From: CADEEN01 sp040384625
GTDB lineage: Bacteria > Pseudomonadota > Gammaproteobacteria > Burkholderiales > Burkholderiaceae_C
Reading direction: 5' to 3'
Length of the DNA: 64,000 nucleotides
NCBI GenBank assembly: GCA_040384625.1
Contig: JAZKIW010000108.1
Span: forward strand, 3,613-67,612
Every line of letters begins with the position of its first letter. The stretch's first letter is position 1. Below, one piece after another: positions 24,395 through 32,975 of this stretch. Below the pieces are notes generated by a model, which saw only the letters and a list, made by a program, of their open reading frames with translations, ran no database searches and was not told the origin of the DNA. The position numbers were made by a program, and so were the translations under genes.

Positions 24395-25372
24395 ATGTCG
24401 AAGCAGACCCTTTCGCGCCGTGGCGTCCTGGCGGCCCTCGTCGCGGGCGCCCTGTGCGCCCCCGCCGTGGCCCAGGTGGGCGAGAAGACCATCCGGTTCA
24501 TCCTGCCGAATGCCACCGGCTCGGGTGTCGACGCGATCACCCGTGCCGCACAGCCGGCGCTTGCCAAGGCGCTGGGCTTTCCGGTGGTGGTCGACAACCA
24601 GCCCGGCGCCGGCGGCATCGTTGGCCTGCAGGCGCTGGCCCGTTCGGCGCCGGACGGCAGCACGCTGTCGGTGGTGTCGAACAACGTGGTGATCTTCCCG
24701 AGCGTGTTCAAGACGATACCGTTCGACATGCCGGGCGACTTCACGCCGATCGCGATCGTCGGCGCCACGCCGATCGTGCTGGTGGTCAACCCAAGCAAGG
24801 TGAGTGCGACCAACCACAAGGAGTTCGCGGCCCTGCTGAAGAGCAAGCCCGACCAGTTCAACTACGGCTCGGGCGGCAACGGCACCATCCTGCACCTGAC
24901 CGGCGAGCAGTATGTCGGTGAGGTAGGGGCCAAGGCCAAGCACATCCCCTACAAGGGCGTGGGCCCGATGGTGACCGATCTGATCGGCGGCCAGATCGAC
25001 TTCGGCACCCTGGCGCTGCCCAGCGTGCAGCAGCACATCAAGAGCGGTGCCCTGCGTGCCATCGGCGTCGGCGGTGCGCAGCGCACCGCGGCGGCGCCGG
25101 AGATTCCGACGATTGCGGAACAGGGCTCGCCGAACTACGTGGTCGAGGCCTGGTTCGCAGTCATCGGTCCCAAGGGCATGGCCGCGGCCGACGTCAAGCG
25201 CGTCCACGATGCGGTGGTGGCCGCCTTCGCCGACCCTGTGGTGAAGGAGTCGATGTCCAAGCAAGGCAACACCATCAACGTCAGCACAACCGAGTTCGCG
25301 CAGGGCTACTTCCGCAGTGAGAAGGACAAGTACGCCAAACTGGTGAAGCAGGCCGGCATCGAACTGCAGTAG
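24395..25372 (+). CDS. Bug-type tripartite tricarboxylate transporter receptor (3 of 3)
   Basis: A 325-residue Bug-family periplasmic binding protein: twin-Arg-like but short signal (MSKQTLSRRGVLAALVAGAL), then IRFILPNATGSGVDAITRAA (ligand loop with Gly-Ser-Gly-Val-Asp) and PVVVDNQPGAGGIVGLQ. CAGGAG lies eight bases before the ATG at 24395. It is 32 bp downstream of the CoA-transferase gene in the same operon, so its ligand is probably the substrate of that enzyme. No TctA/TctB partner is encoded near. Confidence 0.87.
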   Translation: MSKQTLSRRGVLAALVAGALCAPAVAQVGEKTIRFILPNATGSGVDAITRAAQPALAKALGFPVVVDNQPGAGGIVGLQALARSAPDGSTLSVVSNNVVIFPSVFKTIPFDMPGDFTPIAIVGATPIVLVVNPSKVSATNHKEFAALLKSKPDQFNYGSGGNGTILHLTGEQYVGEVGAKAKHIPYKGVGPMVTDLIGGQIDFGTLALPSVQQHIKSGALRAIGVGGAQRTAAAPEIPTIAEQGSPNYVVEAWFAVIGPKGMAAADVKRVHDAVVAAFADPVVKESMSKQGNTINVSTTEFAQGYFRSEKDKYAKLVKQAGIELQ

Positions 25373-25373
25373 C

Positions 25374-26087
25374 TCAACACGCCAGGGCCAGCGCCTGCAG
25401 CGGCCGTTGGGTGGCGGCGTCGGTGACGACGAAGACGATGCGGCGTGCCGTGCCGCCGCTGGCCGGAGGCAGGGCCAGTGTGTGTTGCTTCGCACCGTCC
25501 TTCGCCGGCCAGGCATCGACAGGCTGGTACAGGGTGACGACATGGTCGTGCTTCAAGGTCTCGCCGGCGTTCTCGCCGGCGCGCACGCGCGTGTTGTGCC
25601 CGTCTTCGAGCACCGCCCAGTAGCCGGCCAGGCGGGCACTGCCGGCGCCGACACTGGCGGTGACCGTGTTGCCCTCGCGCTTCAGGCCCAGCCCCAGCGT
25701 GCTCGCCGGCAGGCGCGCCGGTGAGGTGCCGCTCCATTGGCGCCAGTCGCGGCCGTTCAGCACCACCTGCGGCGTGTAGACGTACCCCGAGCCGCTGCTC
25801 TGCGCCAACTGGTGCTGGCGTTCGGTGGCGGCGGGGGTGGCGAAGCGGTCGGGCCAGCCGAGCCGGTCCCAGTAGTTGACGTGGAAAGCGAGCGCGATCA
25901 CGTCGTTGCGGCCCTTCAGGGTCGACAGCCAACGGTCGGCCGGCGGACAGGAACTGCAGCCCTCGGAGGTGTAGAGCTCGACGATGGCCGGGGCTTGCGC
26001 GCCGCTCTGGGCGCTGCAGGAAGCCGCGGCCTGGGCGAGGACGGCGCTGGGCAGCAAGGCGCTGGCGATCAACAAGGCGGTTTTCAT
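25374..26087 (-). CDS. DUF1223 secreted thioredoxin-like protein
   Basis: A 237-residue protein with a signal peptide (MKTALLIASALLPSAVLAQA) and the DUF1223 core: VELYTSEGCSSCPPADRWL carries a CxxC-type pair (Cys-Ser-Ser-Cys), then FHVNYWDRLGWPDRFA and GYVYTPQVVLNGRDW. The fold resembles thioredoxin, so a periplasmic disulfide or redox role is plausible but unproven. The ATG at 26087 is supported by the signal peptide. It is convergent with the Bug receptor gene, with one base between stops. Confidence 0.85.
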   Translation of the reverse strand: MKTALLIASALLPSAVLAQAAASCSAQSGAQAPAIVELYTSEGCSSCPPADRWLSTLKGRNDVIALAFHVNYWDRLGWPDRFATPAATERQHQLAQSSGSGYVYTPQVVLNGRDWRQWSGTSPARLPASTLGLGLKREGNTVTASVGAGSARLAGYWAVLEDGHNTRVRAGENAGETLKHDHVVTLYQPVDAWPAKDGAKQHTLALPPASGGTARRIVFVVTDAATQRPLQALALAC

Positions 26088-26162
26088 GTGCGGTACTCCG
26101 GAAGGCAACCGCACTTGGTCGTGCCCGACGGTCGATCCTGACACGCGTGGCACGATGCCGCC

Positions 26163-27446
26163 ATGAATGCCAGCGCCAAAACGTCAGAAGAGTGGGTTGC
26201 CGTCATCGGCGGCGGCCCGGCAGGCCTGATGGCGGCCGAGGTGCTAGCCGAGGCCGGTGTCGCCGTGCAGGTGTTCGACGCCATGCCATCGGTTGGGCGC
26301 AAGTTCCTGCTTGCCGGCAAGGGTGGGCTCAACCTCACGCACAGCGAGCCGCTGCCGATCTTCGGGCAACGCTACGGCGCGCGCGAGCCGCAGCTGGCGG
26401 CCTGGTTGAAAGCCTTCGACCCCGAGGCCCTGCGCGTCTGGGTCGCCGGTCTGGGCATCGAGACCTTCGTCGGCACTTCAGGTCGCGTGTTTCCCACCGA
26501 CCTGAAGGCTGCGCCGCTGCTGCGTGCCTGGCTGCACCGTCTGCGCGAACGCGGTGTGCTGTTCCACATGCGCCACCGCTGGCTCGGCTGGAGCGACGAA
26601 GGCACCGATCTCCGCTTCGATGCGCCGCAGGGCGAGCGGCTGCTGCGCCCGCGTGCCACCGTGCTCGCGTTGGGCGGCGCCAGCTGGCCGCAGCTTGGCT
26701 CCAGCGGTGCCTGGGTGCCCTGGCTGCAGGCGGCGGGCGCCGACGTGGTGCCGTTGCGCGCCGCGAACTGTGGCTTTGAAGTCGCGCCCGCATGGAGCGC
26801 GCACCTGCGTCAGCACTTCGCCGGTGCGCCGATCAAGCCGGTGGCGCTGCACTTCGAAGGCTTCGAGCGGCAGGGCGAATTCGTGCTCAGCGAGTACGGC
26901 ATCGAAGGCAGCCTGGTGTACGCCACGAGCGCGGCGATCCGCGATGCGATCGAGGCCCGGGGCCACGCGATCGTCACGCTCGACCTGCTGCCCGACCACG
27001 ATGCGGCGCGCGTGGCGCGCGAGGTGGCGCATCCGCGCGGGGCGCGCAGCCTGTCGTCGCACCTGAAAAGCCGGCTCGGTTTGGCGGGCGCGAAGGTGGC
27101 CTTGCTGCACGAACTGCTGCCGCGCGAAGCGATGGCCGATGCGGCGCACCTGGCCGCGGCGATCAAGGCGCTGCCGATCACGCTGGCCGCCGCGCGCCCG
27201 ATTGCCGAGGCGATCAGCAGCGCCGGCGGTGTGCGCCTCGAAGCACTCGACGAGTGCCTGATGCTGCGGGCGCGGCCCGGCCTATTCTGCGCCGGCGAGA
27301 TGCTCGACTGGGAAGCGCCGACCGGCGGCTACTTGCTGCAGGCGTCGATGGCCAGCGGGCGCCTGGCCGGGCAGGGTGCCGCGGCCTGGCTGCGACAGTG
27401 CCGCTCGGACCCCGCTGGTGTGGGCCTCGGGCAGGATGTCGCCTGA
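26163..27446 (+). CDS. HI0933-like flavoprotein (TIGR03862-type NAD(P)/FAD oxidoreductase)
   Basis: A 427-residue FAD-binding protein. VAVIGGGPAGLMAAEVLAEA is the dinucleotide motif, SVGRKFLLAGKGGLNLTH the family-specific second element, and FCAGEMLDWEAPTGGYLLQA the C-terminal FAD contact. HI0933/BaiN-type proteins are reductases of unclear substrate, found widely. CACGAT lies six bases before the ATG and there is no Shine-Dalgarno, so the transcript may be leaderless. Divergent from the DUF1223 gene. Confidence 0.88.
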   Translation: MNASAKTSEEWVAVIGGGPAGLMAAEVLAEAGVAVQVFDAMPSVGRKFLLAGKGGLNLTHSEPLPIFGQRYGAREPQLAAWLKAFDPEALRVWVAGLGIETFVGTSGRVFPTDLKAAPLLRAWLHRLRERGVLFHMRHRWLGWSDEGTDLRFDAPQGERLLRPRATVLALGGASWPQLGSSGAWVPWLQAAGADVVPLRAANCGFEVAPAWSAHLRQHFAGAPIKPVALHFEGFERQGEFVLSEYGIEGSLVYATSAAIRDAIEARGHAIVTLDLLPDHDAARVAREVAHPRGARSLSSHLKSRLGLAGAKVALLHELLPREAMADAAHLAAAIKALPITLAAARPIAEAISSAGGVRLEALDECLMLRARPGLFCAGEMLDWEAPTGGYLLQASMASGRLAGQGAAAWLRQCRSDPAGVGLGQDVA

Positions 27447-27484
27447 AGCGCTGAACTCATCGGGCGTGCGACGCTCCAAGGCCC

Positions 27485-27988
27485 ATGACACCTTGGCTGC
27501 TTGCCCTCGCTGCCGCACTGCCTTGTGCGGCAGCCGTCGCGGCCCAGTCGGGCGATCCGCTGGAATCGGCCGACTGCCAGCATGCGATGGCATCGTTGCA
27601 GGCGCAAGAGGACGCGCTCGCGCGCGCGCGCCGTGCCGGCCTGCCGTCTGCCGCGTCGGCCCCCGATGCCGAGTTGCGCCGTCTGCGCCGCAGCGCCGCG
27701 GGAATCTGCCTGGGCAGCCGCGGCGATGCGCTTACGGCACCCGCGGGCACGGTCCGGCAACCGATCGTGGTTCCGCCAGTCGCCGCGGTGCGCCCGGCCC
27801 TGGCGCCGCGAGCGCCGGCACCGGGCGCCCAAACGCTGAAACTCGTCGAACCGAACCTGGTCGTCACCGCCTGCGACGCCGTCGGCTGCTGGGCCAGCGA
27901 CGGGTCCCGCCTGCAACGCGTCGGCCCTGGGCTGGTGGGCCCGCGCGGGCTGTGCAGCGTGCATGGCAGCCTGCTGCAGTGCCCGTAG
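27485..27988 (+). CDS. small secreted Pro/Ala-rich protein
   Basis: A 167-residue protein with a signal peptide (MTPWLLALAAALPCAAAVAA), a short helical segment with one Cys (DCQHAMASLQAQEDALARAR), a Pro/Ala linker (VRQPIVVPPVAAVRPALAPR) and a C-terminal part with four cysteines (TACDAVGCWASDG, LCSVHGSLLQC) that may form two disulfides. I do not recognise the family. It is convergent with another small secreted protein that also carries an IVVP-type linker. Confidence 0.7.
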   Translation: MTPWLLALAAALPCAAAVAAQSGDPLESADCQHAMASLQAQEDALARARRAGLPSAASAPDAELRRLRRSAAGICLGSRGDALTAPAGTVRQPIVVPPVAAVRPALAPRAPAPGAQTLKLVEPNLVVTACDAVGCWASDGSRLQRVGPGLVGPRGLCSVHGSLLQCP

Positions 27989-28019
27989 CGGGCCATACGG
28001 CCTTCGCGGGAGCACGGCG

Positions 28020-28430
28020 CTAGCGGCTCTGCGCTGGCATCTTCTTCTTGTCCCTGGCGCCGCATTGGTCTCGCGCCGCCTTCGACACCTGGGCTTCGCA
28101 GCGCGCTGCCGAGTCGTCGATGACAGGCGACGAAACGGCGCTGACGGGGCGCGTCGCCGCGCGTTCGGCCTTCGTCGGCGGCGGGGTGGCCCTGCGCAAC
28201 GGGACTACGATCTGCGGCGTGACCTTCCCTTCGGGCCGCAGATCGCCCGGCGTGGAAGAACCTTCGCGCAATTCGGTCGGCGTCTGCAGCCGGGGGGCGG
28301 GCCTCGATGTCCCCGGCGTAGAGGCTGCCGCACTCGGCGCCGGCACCGGTGTCATGGCCGTTTGCGCCAGGGCAGACAGCGCTGAAGCGGCGAACGCCAG
28401 CGCGCTCAACAGGGGCGGGCAGCGAAACAT
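28020..28430 (-). CDS. small secreted Pro-rich hypothetical protein
   Basis: A 136-residue protein with a signal peptide (MFRCPPLLSALAFAASALSALAQ) and a disordered Pro/Thr/Ala-rich body containing VTPQIVVPLRRATPPPT, then a basic C-terminus with two cysteines (ARCEAQVSKAARDQCGARDK). Family not recognised. The QIVVP linker resembles QPIVVP in the convergent neighbour at 27485-27988, which suggests a related architecture. It may be a periplasmic or cell-envelope protein. Confidence 0.6.
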   Translation of the reverse strand: MFRCPPLLSALAFAASALSALAQTAMTPVPAPSAAASTPGTSRPAPRLQTPTELREGSSTPGDLRPEGKVTPQIVVPLRRATPPPTKAERAATRPVSAVSSPVIDDSAARCEAQVSKAARDQCGARDKKKMPAQSR

Positions 28431-28516
28431 GGGCAGTCCTTCGTGTGCGCGGCGTCGCAGTTACTGACAGTGCTCGCGAGGCAGCCGGTTCGTCTGTGCG
28501 TTGCCGAACAGACGCT

Positions 28517-28786
28517 TCAGGGCTTGTCGGTCGTGTCGCTGCGGTAGAACGCCTCGACCTTGCCCTTGAGTTTGATCATCAGCGGGTGGCCCTTTCGGTC
28601 CAACGTCTTGCCCGCAGGCACCTTGACCCAGCCCTCGCTGATGCAGTACTCCTCGACGTCGAAGCGCTCCTTGTCGTTGAGGCGAATGCCGACCGCATGC
28701 TCGAACACGCTGGCGACGTGGTGAGAGCTGCGCGGGTCGGTCGAGAGGCGGTCCGGCAGAGGGGGTGCTGGGTTGTTTTCGTTCAA
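28517..28786 (-). CDS. DUF3297 family protein
   Basis: An 89-residue protein. LPDRLSTDPRSSHHV, VEEYCISEGWVKVPAGKTLD and PLMIKLKGKVEAFY match the DUF3297 family (about 80 residues, typically alone). It has no signal or membrane segment. The function of the family is unknown. It is transcribed away from the phosphoketolase gene. Confidence 0.82.
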   Translation of the reverse strand: MNENNPAPPLPDRLSTDPRSSHHVASVFEHAVGIRLNDKERFDVEEYCISEGWVKVPAGKTLDRKGHPLMIKLKGKVEAFYRSDTTDKP

Positions 28787-28898
28787 GGGTATCGTCCTTC
28801 TCGACAGCGCAAGTGAGGCCCGATTCTCGGCGATCCGGCGCGGCGGCCGCGCGGTGCGTGCGACACCGCACAGACCATCCAGCGCTGGTCATGCTTCT

Positions 28899-28918
28899 CT
28901 GCAGCACGCATGCTGCAG
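28899..28918. promoter_or_regulatory. perfect hairpin just before the phosphoketolase start
   Basis: CTGCAGCA-CGCA-TGCTGCAG: 8-bp stem, 4-nt loop, ending 12 nt before the ATG at 28931 and containing the alternative in-frame ATG at 28910. In an mRNA it would fold right next to the weak GGGA ribosome-binding site and could modulate initiation; in DNA it could be a protein site. Confidence 0.4.
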
Positions 28919-28930
28919 CCTGGGACACCG

Positions 28931-31303
28931 ATGCCTGAGACCCTTTCGCCCGACCTCCTGCAGCGGATGCATGCTTGGTGGCGCGCCGCGAACTACTTGT
29001 CGGTCGGGCAGATCTACCTGCAGGACAACCCGCTGCTCGACACGCCGCTGACGCTGGACCATGTCAAGCGGCGCCTGCTCGGGCATTGGGGCACCACGCC
29101 GGGCCTGAACATGATCTATGTGCACCTGAACCGGCTGATCACTGACCACGGCCTCGACATGCTGCTGGTCGTAGGCCCCGGCCACGGCGGGCCCGGCATC
29201 GTCGCAAACACCTACCTCGAAGGTTCGTACACCGAGCACTACCCGGCCATCGAACGCGACCGCAGCGGCATGCGGCGGCTGTTTCGCCAGTTCTCCTGGC
29301 CAGGCGGCATACCGAGCCACGTGGCGCCGGAAACGCCGGGCTCGATCCACGAAGGGGGTGAGCTCGGCTACTCCCTGGCGCACGCGTATGGCGCGGCCTT
29401 CGACAACCCGGAGCTTATCGTCGCCTGCATCGTCGGAGACGGCGAAGCCGAGACCGGGCCACTGGCTGCGAGCTGGCACTCCAACAAGTTTCTGAACCCG
29501 GCACGCGACGGCGCGGTGCTGCCGATCCTGCACCTCAACGGCTACAAGATTGCCAACCCGACCGTGCTCGCGCGCATCGGCCGGGCCGCACTGTTCGACC
29601 TGATGCATGCGCAGGGCTACGAGCCGCATTTCGTCGAGGGCGACGACCCGGCCCTGGTCCATCAATGCCTGGCCGGCACGCTGGACAAGGCGCTGGCGCG
29701 CATCCGGCGTATCCAGGAGGAAGCACGCCAGCCCGATGCGCTGCGCCCGACTGAGCAGGCGCCGCGTTGGCCGATGATCATTCTGAACACGCCCAAGGGC
29801 TGGACCGGACCGAAGCTCGTCGACGGGCGGGCGGTCGAGGGTCACTGGCGCTCGCACCAGGTGCCGATCGCCAGGTTCACGCGGCCCGAACACCTGCAGC
29901 AACTCGACGCCTGGCTGCGCAGCTACCGGCCGCAGGAGCTGTTCGACGAGGCCGGCAGGTTCCGCGACGAGTTCGCATCACTTGCGCCGACGGGGCAGCG
30001 GCGCATGGGCTTCAATCCGCACGCCAACGGGGGGAACTTGCTGCAGCCCTTGACGATGCCGCACCTGCATGAGCACGCGGTCGCCGTGCCCACGCCGGGC
30101 AGCAGCGAGGCGGAAGCGACGCGGGTGCTCGGCGCCTTCCTGCGCGAAGTGATGCGGCTCAACCTGGCCGCTGCCAACTTCCGCCTGTTCGGCCCCGACG
30201 AGACGGCATCGAACCGGCTCGACGCGGTGTACGAGGTGTCGGGCAAAGCCTGGATGGCCGAGATCGTCGAGACCGACACCGACCTGCGAATGGATGGCCG
30301 GGTGATGGAGGTGCTGAGCGAGCACTTGTGCGAAGGCTGGCTCGAGGGCTACCTGCTGACCGGCCGGCACGGTCTGTTCTCGTGCTATGAGGCCTTCATC
30401 CACATCGTCGACTCGATGGTCAGCCAGCACGCGAAGTGGCTCAACACCAGCCGCAAGCTGCCCTGGCGCGCACCGATTGCATCGCTCAACATCCTGCTCA
30501 CCTCGCATGTCTGGCGCCAGGACCACAACGGCCTGTCGCACCAGGATCCGGGCTTCATCGACCACGTGGCGAACAAGAAGTCGGATGTCGTGCGCATCTA
30601 CCTGCCGCCCGATGCCAACTGCCTGCTGTCGGTCACCGACCACTGCCTGCGCAGCCGCCACTACATCAACGTGATCATCTCCGGCAAGCAGCCGGCGTGG
30701 CAGTGGCTGAGCATGGAGTCCGCCCAGCGCCACTGCATGTCCGGCGCCGGCAGCTGGGCCTGGGCCAGCAACGACGCGGGCGATCCCGACGTCGTGATGG
30801 CTTGCGCCGGCGACGTGCCGACGCTGGAGACTCTAGCAGCGGTGATGCTGCTGCGTGAGGCCGTGCCCGACATCCGCATCCGCGTCGTCAACGTGGTCGA
30901 CCTGATGGTGCTGCAGCCCTCGTCGGATCACCCGCATGGCCTGGACGACCGCGACTTCGACGATCTCTTCAGCACCGACAGGCCGGTGATCTTTGCCTTC
31001 CACGGCTACCCGGCCCTGGTGCACAAGCTGTGCTACCGCAGGCGCAATCACGCCAACATCCACGTGCGCGGCTTCCAGGAAGAGGGCACGACGACCACGC
31101 CGTTCGACATGGTGGTGATGAACAAGCTCGACCGCTACCACCTCGCGCTCGATGCCGTCCGGCGCATCCCGCGCTTGGCTGGGCAGGTGCCAGCCGCCAC
31201 GGCGCGCTACTGGACCAGCATCGAACGCCACAAGCTCTACATCGCCGAGCATGGCGAGGACCTGCCCGAGGTGCGCGACTGGCGCTGGCAGGGCCGGCCA
31301 TGA
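28931..31303 (+). CDS. xfp: phosphoketolase (Xfp family)
   Basis: A 790-residue thiamine-diphosphate enzyme that splits xylulose 5-phosphate (and possibly fructose 6-phosphate) with phosphate into acetyl phosphate and an aldose phosphate. The family signatures are present: LMIYVHLNRLI, GPGHGGPG, SYTEHYP and IVGDGEAETGPLAASWHSNK, the TPP-Mg motif. The start at 28931 gives the usual N-terminus MPETLSPDLLQRMHAWWRAA; an in-frame ATG at 28910 lies inside a hairpin. The ATGA overlap with acetate kinase makes a two-gene phosphoketolase/ATP-yielding unit. Confidence 0.95.
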   Translation: MPETLSPDLLQRMHAWWRAANYLSVGQIYLQDNPLLDTPLTLDHVKRRLLGHWGTTPGLNMIYVHLNRLITDHGLDMLLVVGPGHGGPGIVANTYLEGSYTEHYPAIERDRSGMRRLFRQFSWPGGIPSHVAPETPGSIHEGGELGYSLAHAYGAAFDNPELIVACIVGDGEAETGPLAASWHSNKFLNPARDGAVLPILHLNGYKIANPTVLARIGRAALFDLMHAQGYEPHFVEGDDPALVHQCLAGTLDKALARIRRIQEEARQPDALRPTEQAPRWPMIILNTPKGWTGPKLVDGRAVEGHWRSHQVPIARFTRPEHLQQLDAWLRSYRPQELFDEAGRFRDEFASLAPTGQRRMGFNPHANGGNLLQPLTMPHLHEHAVAVPTPGSSEAEATRVLGAFLREVMRLNLAAANFRLFGPDETASNRLDAVYEVSGKAWMAEIVETDTDLRMDGRVMEVLSEHLCEGWLEGYLLTGRHGLFSCYEAFIHIVDSMVSQHAKWLNTSRKLPWRAPIASLNILLTSHVWRQDHNGLSHQDPGFIDHVANKKSDVVRIYLPPDANCLLSVTDHCLRSRHYINVIISGKQPAWQWLSMESAQRHCMSGAGSWAWASNDAGDPDVVMACAGDVPTLETLAAVMLLREAVPDIRIRVVNVVDLMVLQPSSDHPHGLDDRDFDDLFSTDRPVIFAFHGYPALVHKLCYRRRNHANIHVRGFQEEGTTTTPFDMVVMNKLDRYHLALDAVRRIPRLAGQVPAATARYWTSIERHKLYIAEHGEDLPEVRDWRWQGRP

Positions 31304-32406
31304 TCGTTCTGGCCCTCAACAGTGGCTCGTCGTCGCTCAAGTTCGGCCTGTACCGCGTCGGAAGACCGGTGCAGCCCGACAGCCTGCTCATCGGCCACAT
31401 CGACACGATCGACGATATCTCCGCACGGCTGGCGCAAGGCGAACTGCCGAGGCCGCAGGCCATAGGCCACCGTGTCGTGCACGGCGGACCCGGTCTGCGC
31501 CGGCACTGCGTCATCGACGATGCCGTGCTGCAGCAGATCGAAGGCGCGGCCGCCTTCGCGCCGCTGCACACACCCGCAGCGCTGGCGCTGATCCGTCGCA
31601 GCCGCACGATGTACCCCGGCCTGCCCCAGGTGGCCTGCTTCGACACTGCCTTCCACGCCACGCTGCCCGATGCAGCGCGGATCCTGCCCGTCCCGAAAGC
31701 GCTTCAGGCGCAGGGCATCCAGCGCTACGGGTTCCATGGCCTGTCGTGCGAGTCGATCGTGCAGCGCCTGGCGCGCGAGCTGCCGCACGGCCTGCCGGAT
31801 CGCGTGCTCATCGCCCACCTCGGCAACGGTGGCAGCGTGACGGCCGTGCGAGCGGGTTTATCTGTCGACACCAGCATGGGCCTGACGCCGAGTGGCGGCG
31901 TGATCATGGGCAGCCGAAGCGGCGACCTCGATCCCGGCCTGCTGATTCATCTACTGCGCGAGCAAGACTTCGACGTCGAGAAACTCGAGTCTTTGGTTGA
32001 CCGGCAGTCGGGCCTGCTGGGTATTTCAGGCCTGAGCAGCGACATGCGGCGCCTGCGTCAGGCGGCAGTGACCGACGGCGATGCGCGCCTGGCGGTGCGC
32101 ATGTTCTGCATTGCTGCGGCCAAGCAGCTGGCGGCCATGATCACTGTGCTGGAGGGCGTCGACCTGATCGTGTTCAGTGGTGGCATCGGCGAGAACGACG
32201 CCGAGGCGCGGGCCGACATCTGTACCGGCCTTGCGTGGCTGGGCATCCGACTCGACCCCGAGGCGAACCGGCGCGGCAACGGTGCCATTAATAGATTGAT
32301 CAGCGACGCAGGGTCGCGCTGCGCGGTGCGCGTGGTAGCGTCTCAGGAAGACGCGCAGATCGCCCGCCACACGCGCCGCCTGCTGGAGCCATTCAACAGC
32401 GATTGA
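31300..32406 (+). CDS. ackA: acetate kinase
   Basis: A 368-residue ASKHA-fold kinase: ALNSGSSSLKFGLY (phosphate loop), GHRVVHGG, VACFDTAFHATLP, YGFHGLSCE, HLGNGGS and GLTPSGGVIMGSRSGDLDPG are all in order. It converts acetyl phosphate and ADP into acetate and ATP. Its start overlaps the phosphoketolase stop (ATGA), so acetyl phosphate from that enzyme is its obvious substrate. It is a little shorter than E. coli AckA (400), within the family range. The 3' end overlaps the convergent DUF1203 gene by 14 bp. Confidence 0.94.
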   Translation: MIVLALNSGSSSLKFGLYRVGRPVQPDSLLIGHIDTIDDISARLAQGELPRPQAIGHRVVHGGPGLRRHCVIDDAVLQQIEGAAAFAPLHTPAALALIRRSRTMYPGLPQVACFDTAFHATLPDAARILPVPKALQAQGIQRYGFHGLSCESIVQRLARELPHGLPDRVLIAHLGNGGSVTAVRAGLSVDTSMGLTPSGGVIMGSRSGDLDPGLLIHLLREQDFDVEKLESLVDRQSGLLGISGLSSDMRRLRQAAVTDGDARLAVRMFCIAAAKQLAAMITVLEGVDLIVFSGGIGENDAEARADICTGLAWLGIRLDPEANRRGNGAINRLISDAGSRCAVRVVASQEDAQIARHTRRLLEPFNSD

Positions 32407-32863
32407 CCTGGCAAGAAAAGCAGCCGCACTTGGCGTTATGCAGTTGCAGGTATGCGACCCGGCTGTCGTCGAAGCAGCGATCGATCTCGGCCTTGACTGC
32501 AGGGCCCTCGCACACCGCTGCATCGACCATCATGCCCTGGGCGTCGTAGGCCCGCACCGAGATCAAGCGGCGGGTCACATAAGGCGGGATGTGCCCCGCC
32601 GGCATTCGCTGTTGCGTGACATCGCGGCGAACGAAGATCGGGCCGGCGCTGCGGTACGGCGAGGGCACCGTGTGGTGCTCGTAAGGCAGCAGCAACAGCT
32701 CGTCGCCGACCTCGGCGTCCTCCAGGCTGACGCGACATGGAAAGCCCGGACTCTCGGTGGCGATGCGGCGAACGGCGCCGAGCGCCGCCAGTTGCTCGTC
32801 CGTCAGGTTGAAGAGGCGCTCGAACGGCCCTGGGTCGATGCCGACGATCTGGAAGGCGTGCAT
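32393..32863 (-). CDS. DUF1203 family protein
   Basis: A 156-residue protein. The stretches PCRVSLEDAEVGDELLLLPY, PYRSAGPIFVRR and VTRRLISVRAYD match DUF1203, a family of about 150 residues of unknown function. The C-terminus is Cys-rich (NAKCGCFSCQVNRC), which could bind a metal. The ATG at 32863 fits the family; AAGG lies upstream. Convergent with acetate kinase, with a 14-bp overlap of coding sequence. Confidence 0.8.
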   Translation of the reverse strand: MHAFQIVGIDPGPFERLFNLTDEQLAALGAVRRIATESPGFPCRVSLEDAEVGDELLLLPYEHHTVPSPYRSAGPIFVRRDVTQQRMPAGHIPPYVTRRLISVRAYDAQGMMVDAAVCEGPAVKAEIDRCFDDSRVAYLQLHNAKCGCFSCQVNRC

Positions 32864-32975
32864 GGTGAGGCCTTGGAAGTTTCGATGCAGCGATGATCCC
32901 TCGCAGGCTGCGCCCGGCTGGCCGTTTCCGGACATCGAATTGAGCAGCGCGCTCAGGCGGGTCTTTTCGCGAAGA

